From Ilex aquifolium (lineage: Eukaryota; Streptophyta; Magnoliopsida; Aquifoliales; Aquifoliaceae): a DNA stretch of 64,000 nt. Shown piece by piece: positions 1 to 11,077 of the stretch (the stretch's first letter is position 1; each line of letters starts with the position of its first letter). The notes beneath the pieces were generated by a model that saw nothing but the letters and a program-made list of their open reading frames with translations, did not search any database and had not been told where the DNA came from. Position numbers and translations under genes: made by a program. Where the stretch lies: contig OX637401.1 of NCBI GenBank assembly GCA_951799425.1, forward strand, positions 18,625,501 through 18,689,500. Direction: 5' to 3'.

Positions 1-1440
1 TTATCTAAAATGACTGCACTCACGGAGAAGAAACACGGACTAGGACTTTAAAGCGACACGGACTTTTACTTGGTGACCTTTGCACCAAAACTGGGTTGAT
101 GCCCATAATCCACGCACTAGTGATAAAGGTGGGACCTTTCTCACCTTATGGCCTCTTGTTTTGGCTCCTTAGAAGACTAATCGATGTCAATGTAACTAGT
201 TGGTGTATCCGGTCATTAAACAAACAAAACAAAGCTTTCGGTCACTATCGAGTTACATGTTGTGAATTTTTTTTTAATCACATTAACACCCTCCGAGACT
301 TTCTCTTTGAACTTAGGAAAAATAAACCTCGATACTTTCAATCACACGCAAATCACATGTATCTATTATACTGGTAAAACACCAAGAAGGGAAATCAAAA
401 TTAAGACATTTAAGTATACGGCACAATATAAAGTTAATTCCACATGGTTAGCCTATCCGGTGCGTGTTTCATGTTTTCACTTTAATACAACTATTGTATA
501 CCTATTTCTTATCAATGGGTGGCTGTGCTCCTCTTGATAAGTTATTCGCAATACATACACCACCTACCCCACTTTCACTGAACCCTCTCCAACAGCTCTA
601 CTTGGGTATTATTGTCGTGAGTCGAGTAAACACTTGTTTAAAATAAATGAGGCATCATTCTAAAAGTTCCACGCCCAGGAGTCGAGATGGGCTTCGACGG
701 CCAATATAGCGTCATCCCAAAAGTAAAATCAATAAAACAATTACTTACTCCACTCACAAAAATTTTAAACTCATAACAACATAAGCCCCACAAAAAACTT
801 AATAAGTTTAAACCTAACAAAGAGAATTCTAAATTAAATGGCCTACACCCATTAAGTAGTCCGGTAAAACTCCTCTCCAATTTTAAAATAATTGGAGGAT
901 CTTTCAATTACTTTTAAATGGTGAAGACCTGTCAAATTCGATGTAAATATGTTCAAATATTAATTGGTGCCAAATCATTATTTAATCTATATAGATCATC
1001 ATTAATATTTCTAGAAATTGATGATTGCATCATGATTGATAAGACAATCATAATAAAATAACAGAAAAAATTAAAATAAATTAAAATAAAGAAGAAAAAG
1101 ATAAATAATATTGTCTTCCATACAGGGATGGAGCTAAGCCATGGCTTGGGGTGGCCATGGCTGCCCTGTAATTTGTATAACTTGGGGTTCATAAGATGGT
1201 TGCTGAAGAGTTTTATATGTGAAAGAGACTTGGCCTCTCTTTTGATAACTTACCTATCAGTACAAGAAAATATATGTTAACCAATTAACCATGAGACAAT
1301 AACATACTATTTTATTTTTTTCTAATTAGATCAATAAAAGTTGTTCTTTTCCTACTGACTCCATAAAAAATATCTCTTTGGTAAATGGAAAAGCAACAAA
1401 AACATAACACTTTCTAAAATTTCCCATTAAAGACCACATT
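1..1440 (+). repeat. Upstream unit of an LRK10L locus, copy 0
   Basis: This stretch is repeated, with substitutions and indels, at about 19.43-21.45 kb, 28.98-30.95 kb and 60.36-61.26 kb. Shared landmarks run in the same order: the 'gatgcccataatccac' block (about 100), the 'gcctacacccattaag' block (about 840) and the 'ttcaaatattaattgg' block (about 950). In the copies at 29-31 kb and 60-62 kb this sequence lies just upstream of receptor exon 1, so I infer that this is the 5' flank of a lost or displaced member of the same tandem family. The short ORFs in it are interrupted and not conserved between copies. I see no coding exon here. After about 1440 the similarity to the other copies stops. 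Confidence 0.75.
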
Positions 1441-1451
1441 GATAACATATA

Positions 1452-1580
1452 CAGTAAATCCATATTGGTTTAGTGGTAGAACATGGAGTAAGATGTGAGT
1501 GTGTATTCTGAGTTTAAGTCTCACAAATTAATTTGGTTTATCTGATGTGTGTGTGATTATGTATATCCGAGTTTGTTTTG
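1452..1580 (+). mobile_element. Possible degenerate tRNA-derived SINE
   Basis: Positions near 1470 read TGGTTTAGTGG, which fits the pol III box A consensus. A weak box B-like 'agtttaagtctc' follows about 40 nt later, as in tRNA-derived plant SINEs. I could not define a clear 3' tail or target-site duplication, so this is a weak call. It could also be a decayed tRNA-like sequence. Confidence 0.3.
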
Positions 1581-1807
1581 CAATATGAGGCTCAAAAACA
1601 TTTGGTTGAAACAATTCCCATCACAAGAAAAAAAAACTTGCAATAGTTAATAGTGCAAATGTCAAATTGCTGTTGGGTTTTTCAGGTTTTTATTTGAGCA
1701 GTCAGTCATAAATCTTATAATTATGCTCCTTGTTAGTGAAGGAGTTTAATGTTTTCTATGTGAAGTGTCAACTGAAGTTAAAGAAAAACATGGAATAAAT
1801 AAAGTAC

Positions 1808-1955
1808 CTTTGAATGTCTTGGATTTGGCAACACATTTAGTTTCATGTTCTGTGGTATAATTCTTCAATCTACAAATCTTGCATTCAGCTTCACAGTAGC
1901 TGCAATTTGGTTTTAACCAACTCAACTGAAGCTTAACTCTTTGATTAAATATATT
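1808..1955 (-). pseudogene. GUB_WAK receptor/ATL-like exon 1, 3' part, split by retrotransposon
   Basis: Read on the minus strand from 1955 down to 1808, this continues exactly in frame from the piece at 12745-12212 once the 10.25 kb element and one copy of its 5-bp target duplication are removed. It encodes the Cys-rich C-terminal part of a GUB_WAK/WAK-associated ectodomain, with LQLSWLKPNCSYCEAECKIC as a hallmark, as in ATL20/21/22-type and LRK10L-type proteins. It ends at AAAG|GTAC, a plausible splice donor in phase 1, the same phase as exon 1 of receptor genes A and B. No membrane, RING or kinase exon is visible further along the minus strand to position 1. The gene is therefore broken by a premature stop in its other half, by the insertion, and by missing downstream exons. 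Confidence 0.8.
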
Positions 1956-1960
1956 ATAGG

Positions 1961-2490
1961 TGATGGGACGTTTCCGTGATCAAGGGGGACGCGACACGTG
2001 TCCTCGACATCCTGTCTGCAGAGTGTTCTTTGGTTGACACGCGTCATTGGCATCTTGTCCGCGGAGTGTTCTTTGGATGACACATGTTCTTGGCATCTTG
2101 TCCACGGAGTCCTTGGCATCTATCTTGTTCGTAGAGTTTTCTTTGGCTTACAGGCATCCTTGGTATCTTGTCCGTGGAGTCCTTGACATCTTGTCCGCAG
2201 AGTATTCTTTTGATGACACGCGTCCTCGGCATCCGGCCCACAGAGTGTTCTTTGGTTGACATGCGTCCTCGAAATTTTGTCCGCGGAGTGTTCTTTGGAT
2301 GACACGTGTCCTCGGTATCTTGTTCGCGGAGTGTTCTTTGGATGACACGCGTCCTCGGCATCTTGTCCGCAGAGTGTTCTTTAGATGACACGTGTCCTCG
2401 ACATCTTCTCCGCGGAATCCTTGGCATCTTGTCTGCAGAGTGTTCTTCGAATGACACGCGTCCTAGACATCTTGTCCACGGAGTGTTCTC
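1961..2490 (+). repeat. Truncated 5' LTR with 43-bp tandem repeats
   Basis: It begins with the LTR start TGATGGGACG directly after the target duplication. It consists mostly of about a dozen imperfect units of roughly 43 bp built on 'catcttgtccgcggagtg' and 'ttctttggatgacacgcgtc'. The same array starts the LTRs at 3785 and 11078, with fewer units. At about 2488-2492 the array joins integrase sequence directly, so the promoter and R/U5 part of this LTR is missing. The long minus-strand ORFs here are repeat translations, not genes. Confidence 0.8.
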
Positions 2491-2875
2491 CCGTTGGAAG
2501 TTGGTCTCCCCAACATAAGGACACAAGCTTTTGATACACGGGAGAACGATCACCAACTTAGCATGGACTTGGATCTCACAGAGGAAAGAATAGAAATGGT
2601 TTTCTTGCGCTTAGCAAAATACCAAGAAGGAGTGTCCAAACTCCACAATAAAAGAGTGAAACCCCAAAAATTTCAAGTAGGTGACCTAGTGCACTGAAGG
2701 GTAGTCGGGAACACTCGCGATTTGGCTAATGGGATGATGGGACCTAATTGGGAAGGACCATACAGAGTCATATCGGTGGGAGGTTTGGGATTATAAAAGT
2801 TAGAAGACATGGAAGGAAATGTTGTACTTCGGCCTTGGAATGTAATGAATTTGAAGAAGTATTATTTTTGAGAAA
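2490..2875 (+). pseudogene. Integrase C-terminal remnant of the left partial unit
   Basis: The translation begins EVGLPNIRTQAFDTRENDH and matches positions 9748-10125 of the full internal region, including the later tail with its LRPWNVMNLKKYY-like end. The remainder of gag-pol is absent. The join to the upstream LTR array has only a couple of shared bases, which fits an illegitimate deletion. Confidence 0.75.
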
Positions 2876-2881
2876 GAAAGA

Positions 2882-3260
2882 CTAATTTTCGCTAAGTGCA
2901 TTGTCCTGGAAGGGGCATGGCCCCGGAGGCAAAGTCTTCAAGGATGACTCTTGCCTCCAAAAAACAAAGTAGCAAAGCCTCCTGGAAGGGGCATAGCCCC
3001 CGGAGGCAAAGTCTTCAAGGAAGACTCTTACATCCAAAGAAAAAAAAGGAGCGAAGCTTCCTGGAAGGGATATGGCCCTGGAGGCAAAGTCTTCAAGGAA
3101 GACTTTTACCTCCAAAGAAACGAAGGACCAAAGCCTCCTAGAAGGGGCATGACCCAGGAGGCAAAGTCTTCAAGGAAGACTCTTGCCTCCAAAGAAACAA
3201 AAGAAGCGAAGCCTCCTTGAAGGGGAATGTCCCTGGAGGCAAAGTCTTTAAGGAAGGGCG
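2882..3260 (+). repeat. Tandem array in 3' untranslated region, left unit
   Basis: About five imperfect copies of a roughly 76-bp unit. Each has 'ggaagactcttgcctccaaa' and 'ggcatggccccggaggcaaa' motifs. It is homologous to the array at 10140-10600 and sits at the same place, between integrase and the polypurine tract. It is non-coding, and the short ORFs across it are fortuitous. Confidence 0.8.
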
Positions 3261-3765
3261 TGGCCCCGAGGGTAAGGACTTAGAAGAAGACTTAACCAAA
3301 AAAGACCCAAGGAGCGAAGCCTCCTGGATGGAGCATGACCCCAAGGGTGTATACTTAAAAAATTTCAGCCATATAGGAAGCCGAAGCCAAGGGAGAGTAC
3401 TCGGCCCCAAGGAATTATACACTTCGTGGAAGAAAAGAAAAAAATACAAACACTTGGAAAAAGAAAGGCATTCTTGTATTGAAAAAGATGAGGGCTTTGC
3501 GTCCCTCAAGCTACCGAAACAGAAATTAAGTTACAAGAAAAGTGAAAAAATAGCTCTATGGAGGACTAGTGACGTCGCTTCTAATGTCTCCCTCAATGTC
3601 GCCAAAAAATTCATCAACACTAGTATAGATAAGGAATTGGCGCTTTGAGGGATAGGAACAGTGTCGACACTACTGGAGCATCGGCGGGAAAACGACTACA
3701 CGAAGGGATAGGGCGTTCAAGCCCTTTCATCTTCCTCCACCATGTCATCTAGTCCGTACAAAGAT

Positions 3766-3784
3766 TAAGGGCTGGGGGGCCAAT
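3766..3784 (+). other. Polypurine tract preceding the middle LTR
   Basis: The purine-rich run 'taagggctggggggccaat' sits directly before the LTR start at 3785. Its counterpart is at 11062-11077 before the right LTR. Its presence here shows that 2490-3784 is the 3' end of an internal region, not random flanking DNA. Confidence 0.65.
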
Positions 3785-4965
3785 TGATGGGACGTTTTCG
3801 TGATCAAGGGGAGCACGACACATGTCCTCGGCATCTTGTCCGCGGAGTGTTCTTTGGATGACACACGTGCTCAGCATCTTGTCCGTAAAGTGTTCTTTAG
3901 ATGACACACATCCTTGGCATCTTGTCTGTAGAGTGTTCTCTGAATGACATGCATCCTTGACATCTTGTCCACAGAGTGATCTTTGGATGACACGCTTTCT
4001 CGGCATCTTGTCTGTGGAGTCCTTGGCATCTTGTTGGAGTTCTCGGCATCTTGTCTGCGGAGTTCTCAGCATCTTATCTGAGGAGTATTATTTGGATGTC
4101 CGCGGAGTTCTTTGAATGATATGTGTCCTCAGCATCTTGGTCGTGGAGCACTCTCCACGTGACACGTCACGTCGGCATTAAGTCTTCTACGCCGACAAAG
4201 CATGGATAAGAGTTTTTTAAGATTATCGTGACTTGGAAGTAGAGTAGGTTGTCAATGATAGTATCCCCCTTTCTAAGGTGGTCAAAATGGTAGGAAAGAC
4301 AGTCCAACAACCAATGGTAAAGATGGACGAAGTATAAAGTTTTGAAATGTTAGCCCCTTGGAGGGGTAATGGACGAAAGTGTCCTGACGCATGCGCAGCC
4401 ATAATCAGGTCACATTAAATGTTCCCCTCAAAAGGATAGGACGTATTTATTGCTTGGCAAAACCAAAAAAGTGAACATTAAATGCCCAGAGATCCGAGAA
4501 TTAAATGAAGGAGCTTCTACCTCGTGAAAAGGAAGGCTCACTGCTCGAGGACTGAGCACCACCTATTGCCTTCCAAATAAGCCAATGACAAGTCTTCCCT
4601 CCAAGGGACCAAGCAGTCTGCAATGATTGACTCCAGGGAGGTATAAGTAGCTCTCATAAACAAAGTCTAAGATACAAAAATTCTCACCCAAGCAATAGAA
4701 TAGTGCTTTTCCACCCCTCTCTCACATACTGACTTGATCGTCGGAGGGGTCATGCCTGAAAACACTCTGGAGCCCTTCTAACCCATCTTTTTGAGTGACA
4801 TGACTCTACTCGATAACCCAAGGGTGACTAAATAGTTTGTAGAGAGTTTCATCACCATTTCTCAACATCGATTTGTTGCGAAGCTTTCGACTTTCCAGGC
4901 AAACTCAAGTTCACCAAGGGAGAAATCTATCAATTTCATTTATTGTGTCAGAATCACCGAGCACA
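3785..4965 (+). repeat. Tat element LTR, middle copy
   Basis: 1181 bp, starting TGATGGGACG and ending ACCGAGCACA. It has an internal 43-bp repeat array (about 3812-4150), a TATA-like box at 4642-4649 and a primer site just downstream. It aligns over its whole length with 11078-12211 but with many substitutions and indels, so this is not a recent insertion. Confidence 0.88.
4642..4649 (+). promoter_or_regulatory. LTR TATA box, middle LTR
   Basis: TATAAGTA occurs in the same place as TATAAATA at 11890-11897 of the right LTR, about 320 nt before the LTR end. This is the expected position for a retrotransposon core promoter. The substitution here is probably decay. Confidence 0.5.
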
Positions 4966-4966
4966 A

Positions 4967-4985
4967 TTTGGCGTCGTCTGTGGCA
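4967..4985 (+). other. Primer-binding site of the Tat element
   Basis: The sequence 'tttggcgtcgtctgtggca' begins two bases after the LTR end. It resembles the TGGCGCCGTCTGTGG-type primer site common in plant gypsy elements, with substitutions. I do not assign the primer tRNA. Confidence 0.65.
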
Positions 4986-5067
4986 AATGACCAAGTTTTC
5001 TAAATGACAATGACCATGGTGAACACACGTTTGAAAGGAAAAGGGTCCTCAGCAAAGGAACATTGAC

Positions 5068-5732
5068 GTGCCAGCCCCATCCATTTCGAGAACGGAGGAT
5101 CACGTTGAGAGTGTCAACTCAGAGCTTTCAGTCCATTCTAAAGAAAGAACCCGCCAAACTGAATTGAGCCTTAGGGGTGAAATGTATGGGCCCTTGGCCC
5201 ATCAACTCATCAACTTCATCGAAGAACGGTTGGGGGACCACTTGAGATAGATAAAGGAGAACAACGTAAATGTCCTCAACAGACTCGACGAGTTTGCACT
5301 CTCTGGCGGGGCTTCTCGAAACTCATGACCGTATAAGGAGCCCTTCGTCAAGGAGGTGGGGGCCGACGACTTGAGGAATTGACTCAATGGTGGCGCAGGG
5401 GACACCAAGACTCTGAAGTGCCTGAGGGCCAGTGGACAGGACCCGGAGGTCCAGGCTAAAAGGGCTAGGCTTTTGCCTCGGAACGACCTCTGTCGGAGGC
5501 TATCTAGGCAAGGGGGCGTGGAGGAGTCCATAGAAGGGTCAACCCTCTCTGTGAAGAATGGAGGAGCCAGGGGGCATACAACCAGCCATGACGATGGTAA
5601 AAGAAGACACCATAAGGAGGAGGCAGACCTCAGGTCCAAGTTGGACTCCATGAGGATGGGTAAGTCCACCCCCGACACAGATACAGATGACAAAGTCATT
5701 TTGTCACCATTCACCAAAAACATATGGAGATG
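5068..5732 (+). other. Tat element leader and 5' gag region, decayed
   Basis: Only short interrupted ORFs are present. A 60-codon frame starts at 5068 and an 86-codon frame starts at 5473. Composition is charged and G/R/K-rich, as in the variable N-terminal part of Tat gag. No domain is recognisable before about 5733. Confidence 0.45.
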
Positions 5733-6510
5733 ATGGTACCAAAGAAATTTGTGGGGCCACAATTCAAGGTTTATGATGGACGTTCTAACCTGGAGGCTCA
5801 TCTCCAACAGTACAAGCAAATGATGTAACTTTATCACTCAGATCATAGGCTGTTATGCCGGGTGTTGTCAATGGGCCTAGGCGATACAACCATGAAGTGG
5901 TTCGAGACCCTTCCGCCAAATAGCATAGGGTCCTAGAGGGAGCTGACCAGACAGTTCTCCTCGCGGTTCATCACGAGGAGTAAACGTCCCAAGGATGTCA
6001 GATCCTTGTTGACCCTCCGGCGGAAGGAAGGTGAAACACTCCGCCAATACACCACTCACTATTGGGAGGAGGTAAATGAGATGGAAGGATGTTCTGAGGT
6101 CATGGTAGCGGCCTCTTTTAGACTTGGCCTATCTCAGGACACAGATCTTTATAAGTCTTTGAAAAAGAGGACACCGGCGGACATGGGCGAACTGATGGCC
6201 CGCATCAACAAGTACTCCCAGATAGAAGACGAGCTGGCGGGGAATAAAGGAAAAAATTTGGCTCCTAAGAAGAAGGACAAGGAGAAGGAGGGAGTCCCCC
6301 CTAGGAAGGGTGTAATCCCGGTGTCAAGAAGTTCTTTCAGAGGGATCCACACCGTGTTCAAGGAGCCTATTTACAAGCTATTGCATAAAATTAAGAAGGA
6401 GCCATTCTTTAAATGGCCGCCAAAGATGTAGGGTGATCCATTCACCAGGAATCATAATGCCAGGTGTTCATACCATAAATATGTGGGGCACCTTACCGAG
6501 GACTGCTGAG
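5733..6510 (+). pseudogene. gag capsid/nucleocapsid remnant
   Basis: The frame from 5733 encodes a retrotransposon gag domain. Recognisable segments include YDGRSNLEAHLQQYKQ, LSMGLGDTTMKWFETLPP and RKEGETLRQYTTHYW. It is interrupted by TAA near 5826 and TAG near 5934. An open stretch runs from 6006 to 6431. A zinc knuckle of the Tat type (C-x2-H-x4-H-x4-C) lies at 6465-6506 in the same frame and is followed by a stop. Its role was capsid assembly and RNA packaging; this copy cannot make it. Confidence 0.8.
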
Positions 6511-6626
6511 TATACAAGTCCTTCCTGAAGAAGTTTGTCTAGGAGGGACACCTTCAGGAGTACATCCAGAAAGAGACCCTGAGGGAGACAAATGTCACCG
6601 ATGACCGTACCACTATCCACGACAAT

Positions 6627-7097
6627 GTGATCGATGACACCCATGTCTGCCCCTTGGAACGACTAATAACCAACACTCTCAAGTCTGACCTGAAGAGAGT
6701 GGCCTTCGCTAGGAAGGTGGAGGAGAAAGATGTGGGCCAGACAACTATCACCTTCTCGAACGCCGACTTAGCAGACGTGGCCCTCCCACATGAAGATGCC
6801 TTGATCAAAACCTTGTGGATTTCCAACTTTAATGTTAAGAGGGTCTTGGTCGACTCGGGGAGCTCCTCGGAGGTAATGTACCTTGAAGTGCTCAAGCGGA
6901 TGGGCCTTGGGTCCAAAGATCTTACCACCGTCAAGCCACCCCTCGTCGGGTTCAATAGATCGTTCGCCCTACCACTGGGGAAGATTAATCTTCCAGTCAT
7001 CACAGGACTTGTCACGATTGACAAGGAGTTCGTGGTGATCGATTCTGGGGCGGACTTGGTTACACTCACTTGGAGCAATGCACTCAACCTACCATAA
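6627..7097 (+). pseudogene. Aspartic protease remnant
   Basis: It is in the same frame as gag. It encodes a retropepsin-like domain with the active-site motif LVDSGSSSEVMY near 6840-6880 and a conserved later segment (PPLVGFNRSFALPLG). It ends at a stop at 7097, before reverse transcriptase, which lies in another frame. The catalytic DSG is intact, but the upstream frame is broken. Confidence 0.78.
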
Positions 7098-7245
7098 AAA
7101 ATTGAAGTTTCCCACTTCGGAGGGGATAATGGAGATTTGTGGAAACCAAGCCTCATCGAAGAGTTATTTTTATGCCGTCGTAAAAGTCAGGGTTACCTCC
7201 AAGGAGAGGGAGCGTGCCCCAGAGGAAGTGTTGAACAAATAGCAA

Positions 7246-8400
7246 CTACAGTCTAGGCGGCTGGGCATCGATGAGCTGCGAATTAACCCAGCCAACCACT
7301 CCGTGGATGACCTCCGGAAGGTACTCCAGAGGGAGGTGGACAAAGAGAGATACTTCCTGATTGGCTTCACCATGTCCATGGTCGAGCAGGAGGAGATGTC
7401 TAATTTCTTGAGGAAGAATGTGGATATGTTCGCATGGGACATCGCGGAGATGAAAGGCATAAGTCCGAATGTTATAACTCACAGACTTCATATTGATCCC
7501 AATCATAAGCCCGTCAAGCAAAAGCCTCGGTGCCGTCTGTACCATTCTCAGGCAGCGAACGAAGAGGTAGAGAGGCTCCTGGTAGCCGACGCCATCCGGG
7601 AAGTACAATTTCCAGAATGGTTGTCGAATACCGTCTACGAAAAAAAGAAATGTAGGAAGTGGCGTGTCTGTGTAGATTTTATGGATTTGAATAAGGCTTA
7701 TCCCAAGGATGATTATTCTCTCCCTAAGGTTGATCAATTAGTTGATGCCACGACAGGCTACGAACGCATGACCTTCATGGACGCCCGAGCCGGCTACCAC
7801 CAGATTCACCTCCATTCGTCTGATTAGGAGAAGATCGCCTTCATCACTCATCGGACAAATGTAGGCCTTTCTTCGACGTCCAGGAACAACATTTGGAATG
7901 AAGAATGTGAAAAGGCATTCAGAGGAATCAAGGAGTATCTACAAGTCCTCTCGACCTTGTCGGTCCCCGAGATGGGGGAGATGCTATTCCTCTACTTGGT
8001 CGTTTCTGAGTTCGCCGTCAGCGGCGTACTAGTCCACAAGCATGAATATGAACAGAAACTGGTATACTCTGTAAGCAAAACTCTCCTGGATACCGAGACG
8101 AGATACTTGCCTTTGGAAAAAATTGCATTGGCACTAGTTGTGGGTGCACGAAAGTTGAGGCATTACTTTCAAGTGCTCCCTATCACTGTCCTGACTGATC
8201 AACCTTTGACGACTATCCTGAGAAAAACGGACCTCTCCGGGAGAATAGCGAAATGGGCCGTATAGTTGGGGGAACATGACATCCATTATAGATCTCGCAC
8301 AATGATAAAGAGACAAGTATTAGCAGACTTCATTGCTGAATTTACTCAAGGTGAGCTAATTCCCCCCAAGGAGGAACCCTCCACGGATGGACAGGTGCAT
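7246..8400 (+). pseudogene. Reverse transcriptase and RNase H remnant, RT core deleted
   Basis: The frame from about 7246 carries the RT N-terminal part: the fingers region with WRVCVDFMDLNKAYPKD and the palm start TFMDARAGYHQIHLH. A stop follows at 7828. Around 7860-7890 the sequence jumps to the region just before RNase H (WNEECEKAFRGIKEYL). The catalytic YxDD segment and thumb are therefore missing, an internal deletion of several hundred bases. The RNase H domain follows at about 7957-8265 (KLVYSVSKTLLDTETRY, LPLEKIALALVVGARKLRHY) and has a stop near 8263. Confidence 0.8.
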
Positions 8401-8406
8401 TCTTAG

Positions 8407-8856
8407 AGGCTGTTCGTGGATGGATCCTCCAATAGCAAGGGGTCTAGAATCAGAGTGTTATTGGTCTCCCCATGCAGTGTTATCACAGAGCAAGTCGTGC
8501 GGTTAGATTTCAAGGCATCCAACAATGAGGCGGAGTACGAAGCACTCATCTCTGGACTAAAACTTGCCGATACGGCGAGAGCCGTGGAGCTAACGGTCCT
8601 TTGTGACTCTTTACTGGTGGTCAACCAAATCAATGGGGAGTTTGAATCAAGGGATCCAAGGATGAAAGCTTATCACCACAAGAAAATGACCCTACTCCAC
8701 AAGTTCAAGAAGGTAGAGGTCAAGCAGGTCCCCCGAGATAAAAATGCCCACACCGACGCTTTGGCATGCCTGGCCTCGGCGTTGGAATCCGACATGACAC
8801 GAAGGATCACCGTGGAGTTTCTTTCCAACTGTAGCATAGACAACATCCTGGAGTGA
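8407..8856 (+). pseudogene. Second (archaeal-type) RNase H remnant of Tat element
   Basis: The frame encodes LFVDGSSNSKGSRIR, then FKASNNEAEYEALISGLKLA, LCDSLLVVNQINGEFESRD and PRDKNAHTDALACLAS. This is the D-E-D-D pattern of an RNase HI fold. A second RNase H between the standard RNase H and integrase is the diagnostic feature of the plant Tat lineage of Ty3/gypsy. This 146-codon stretch is the least damaged part of pol. Confidence 0.8.
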
Positions 8857-10125
8857 CTGAAATTCGGGAGGCAGAGGGGCCCCTTAGCTGGATTGATCCC
8901 CTACTTAAGTTCCTTGTCTCTAGAGAGCTCCTCAATTGTCCCAAGGAAGCCATAAGGGTAAAGTTGTGGGCCTCGAGGTTTTGGGCCTCCCTGGATCAAA
9001 AATTGTATCAAAATTCATTCCCAGGACCCTATTTGCTTTGTGTTCACGAAGATAAAGTTGAGCCCTTCTTGTACGAGGTGCATGAAAGCATATGTGGGGA
9101 CACTCGGGTGGAAGATCCATGGCCCATCGGATCATAACACAGGGATAATGGTAGCTGCAGATGCAAAGGGATGCATAAGCCTACATCTGAAAATGTAACC
9201 AATGTCAAAGGTTTGCCCCCACCATTAAGCAGCCAGCGGGAGATTTGCACCCGCTGACCAATCCTTGACTGTTTGCCCAATAAGGACTCGACTTGGTCGA
9301 GCATCTTCCAAAGGCTCCAAAAAATAAGAGATTTTTAATATTTGGGACCGATTACTCATGAAATGGGTTGAAGCTGAGCTGTTGACTCATATTTGGGACA
9401 CGAACACCAAGAAATTCGAATGGAATGACATAGTGACGAGGTTCGGGATCGCTCGAGCACTCGTATCGGATAACGGGGCTCAATTTAACAGCGGGCCGTT
9501 CAAGTCTTTTTGTGAGTATCTTGGAATTCGAAATTACTACTTCACGTCTTCGTACCCTCAAGCCAATGGACAGGCAGAGTCTTCAAACAAAACTAGTATC
9601 AATGGAATTAAGAAGAGATTGGAGAAAGCTTAAGAGAAAATAGGTGGAAGAGCTCCTAAATGTCCTTTGGTCTTACAAGACGACTCCGCGGACCACAATA
9701 GGCGAGACACCTTATGCCCTCGCCTACGGAGAAGATGTGGTTATCCCGTTGGAAGTTGGTCTCCCCACCATAAGGATGCATGCTTTTGATACAGGGGAGA
9801 ACGATCACCAACTCAGCCTGGACTTGGATCTAGTAGAGGAAAGAAGAGAAATGGATGCCTTGCGATTAGTAAAATACCAATAATGAGTGTCCAGACTCTA
9901 CAATAAAAGAGCGAAACCCCAAAAATTTCAAGTAGGCGACCTGGTGCTCAGAAGGGTAGTCGGGAACACACGCGATCCGGCCGATGGAAAGATGGGACCT
10001 AACTAGGAGGGACTATATAGAGTCATATCGGTGGGAGGTTCGGGATCACACAAGTTAAAAGATATGGAAGGAAATGTTGTACTTTGGCCTTGGAATATAA
10101 TGAATTTGAAGAAGTATTATTTTTG
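8857..10125 (+). pseudogene. Integrase remnant
   Basis: The frame changes at least three times. Recognisable parts are the N-terminal region near 8930-9060 (FPGPYLLCVHEDK), the catalytic core at 9358-9633 (ALVSDNGAQFNSGPFK; YPQANGQAESSNK, including the core D and E), the stretch at 9644-9883 (LWSYKTTPRTTIGETPY) and a C-terminal tail to about 10125. The span 9137-9357, covering the zinc-binding to first-Asp region, is scrambled by stops and frameshifts. Confidence 0.78.
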
Positions 10126-10139
10126 AGAAAGAAATGCTT

Positions 10140-10600
10140 ATTTTTGCTAAGTGTATTTTCTTGGAAGGGGAATGGCCCCGGAGGCAAAGCCTTCAAGGAA
10201 GACTCTTGCCTCCAAAGAAACAAAGGAACGAAACCTCCTAGAAAGGGCATGGCCCTGGAGGTAGAGTTTTCCAGGAAGACTCTTGCCTCCAAAGAAACAG
10301 AATGAGTGAAGCCTCCTGGAAGGGGCATGGCCCCGGAGGCAAAATCTTCAAGGAAGACTCTTGCCTCCAAAGAAACAAAGGAGTGAAACCTCCTAGAGGG
10401 GCATGGCCCCAGAGGCAAAATCTTCAAGGAAGACTCTTGCCTCCAAAGAAACAAAGGAGCGAAACCTCCTGGAGGGGAATGGCCCCGAAGGCAAAATCTT
10501 CAAGAAATACTCTTACCTCCAAAGAAACAAAGGAGCGAAGCCTCCTAGAAGGGGCATGCCCCAGAGAGTAAGGCCTTAGAAGAAGACTTACACCAAAAAT
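10140..10600 (+). repeat. Tandem array in 3' untranslated region of Tat element
   Basis: About six imperfect direct copies of a roughly 76-bp unit, each with 'gactcttgcctccaaagaaa' and 'ggggcatggccccggaggca'. The array lies between integrase and the 3' LTR. A second, shorter version is at 2882-3260. Tandem arrays in this position are known for several Tat-lineage elements. Confidence 0.82.
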
Positions 10601-11061
10601 ACCCAATGAGAAAAGCCTCCTAGATGGTGCATGACCCCGAGGGCGTACACTTCAAAATTTTGCCCCATACAGGAAGCCGAGGCCGAGGGAGACTACTCGG
10701 CCCCGAGGAATTATACACTCCGAGGAAGAAAAGAAAAAAAAAAGAGAAACTTGGAAAAAAAAAGGCATTCTTGTATTGAAAAAGAGGAGGGCTTTGCGTC
10801 CCTCAAGCTACAGAAACAGAAACTAAGTTACAAGAAAAGTGAAAAAGCAACTCTATGGAGGACCAGTGACGTCACTCCCGATGTCTCCCTCGATGTTGCC
10901 AAAAAATTCATCAACACTAGTGGATAAGGAATTAGCACTCTGTGGGATAGGAACATTGTCGGCACCACTAGAGCATCGTCGGGAAAACGGCTAAACGAAG
11001 GTACAGGGAGTTCAAGCCCTTTTATCTTCCTCCACTATGTCATCTAGTCCATACGAAGATT

Positions 11062-11077
11062 AAGGGCTAGGGGCAGT
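11062..11077 (+). other. Polypurine tract before the right LTR
   Basis: 'taagggctaggggcagt' directly abuts the TGATGGGA LTR start at 11078. This is the plus-strand primer position for reverse transcription. It corresponds to 3766-3784. Confidence 0.65.

Noticed and set aside
1990..2490. Regular repeats resembling a CRISPR array or a repeat-protein gene (ORFs rich in KEHSADKMPRT)
   Set aside because: Repeats are contiguous without unique spacers, differ between copies, lie inside an LTR, and recur in the other LTRs with different unit numbers. The ORFs are only translations of the 43-bp repeat.
2882..3648. Chain of Gly/Lys-rich ORFs that look like one secreted repeat protein
   Set aside because: They cover the 76-bp tandem array, whose period is not a multiple of three. 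Frames change, and the same array occurs in the 3' untranslated region at 10140-10600.
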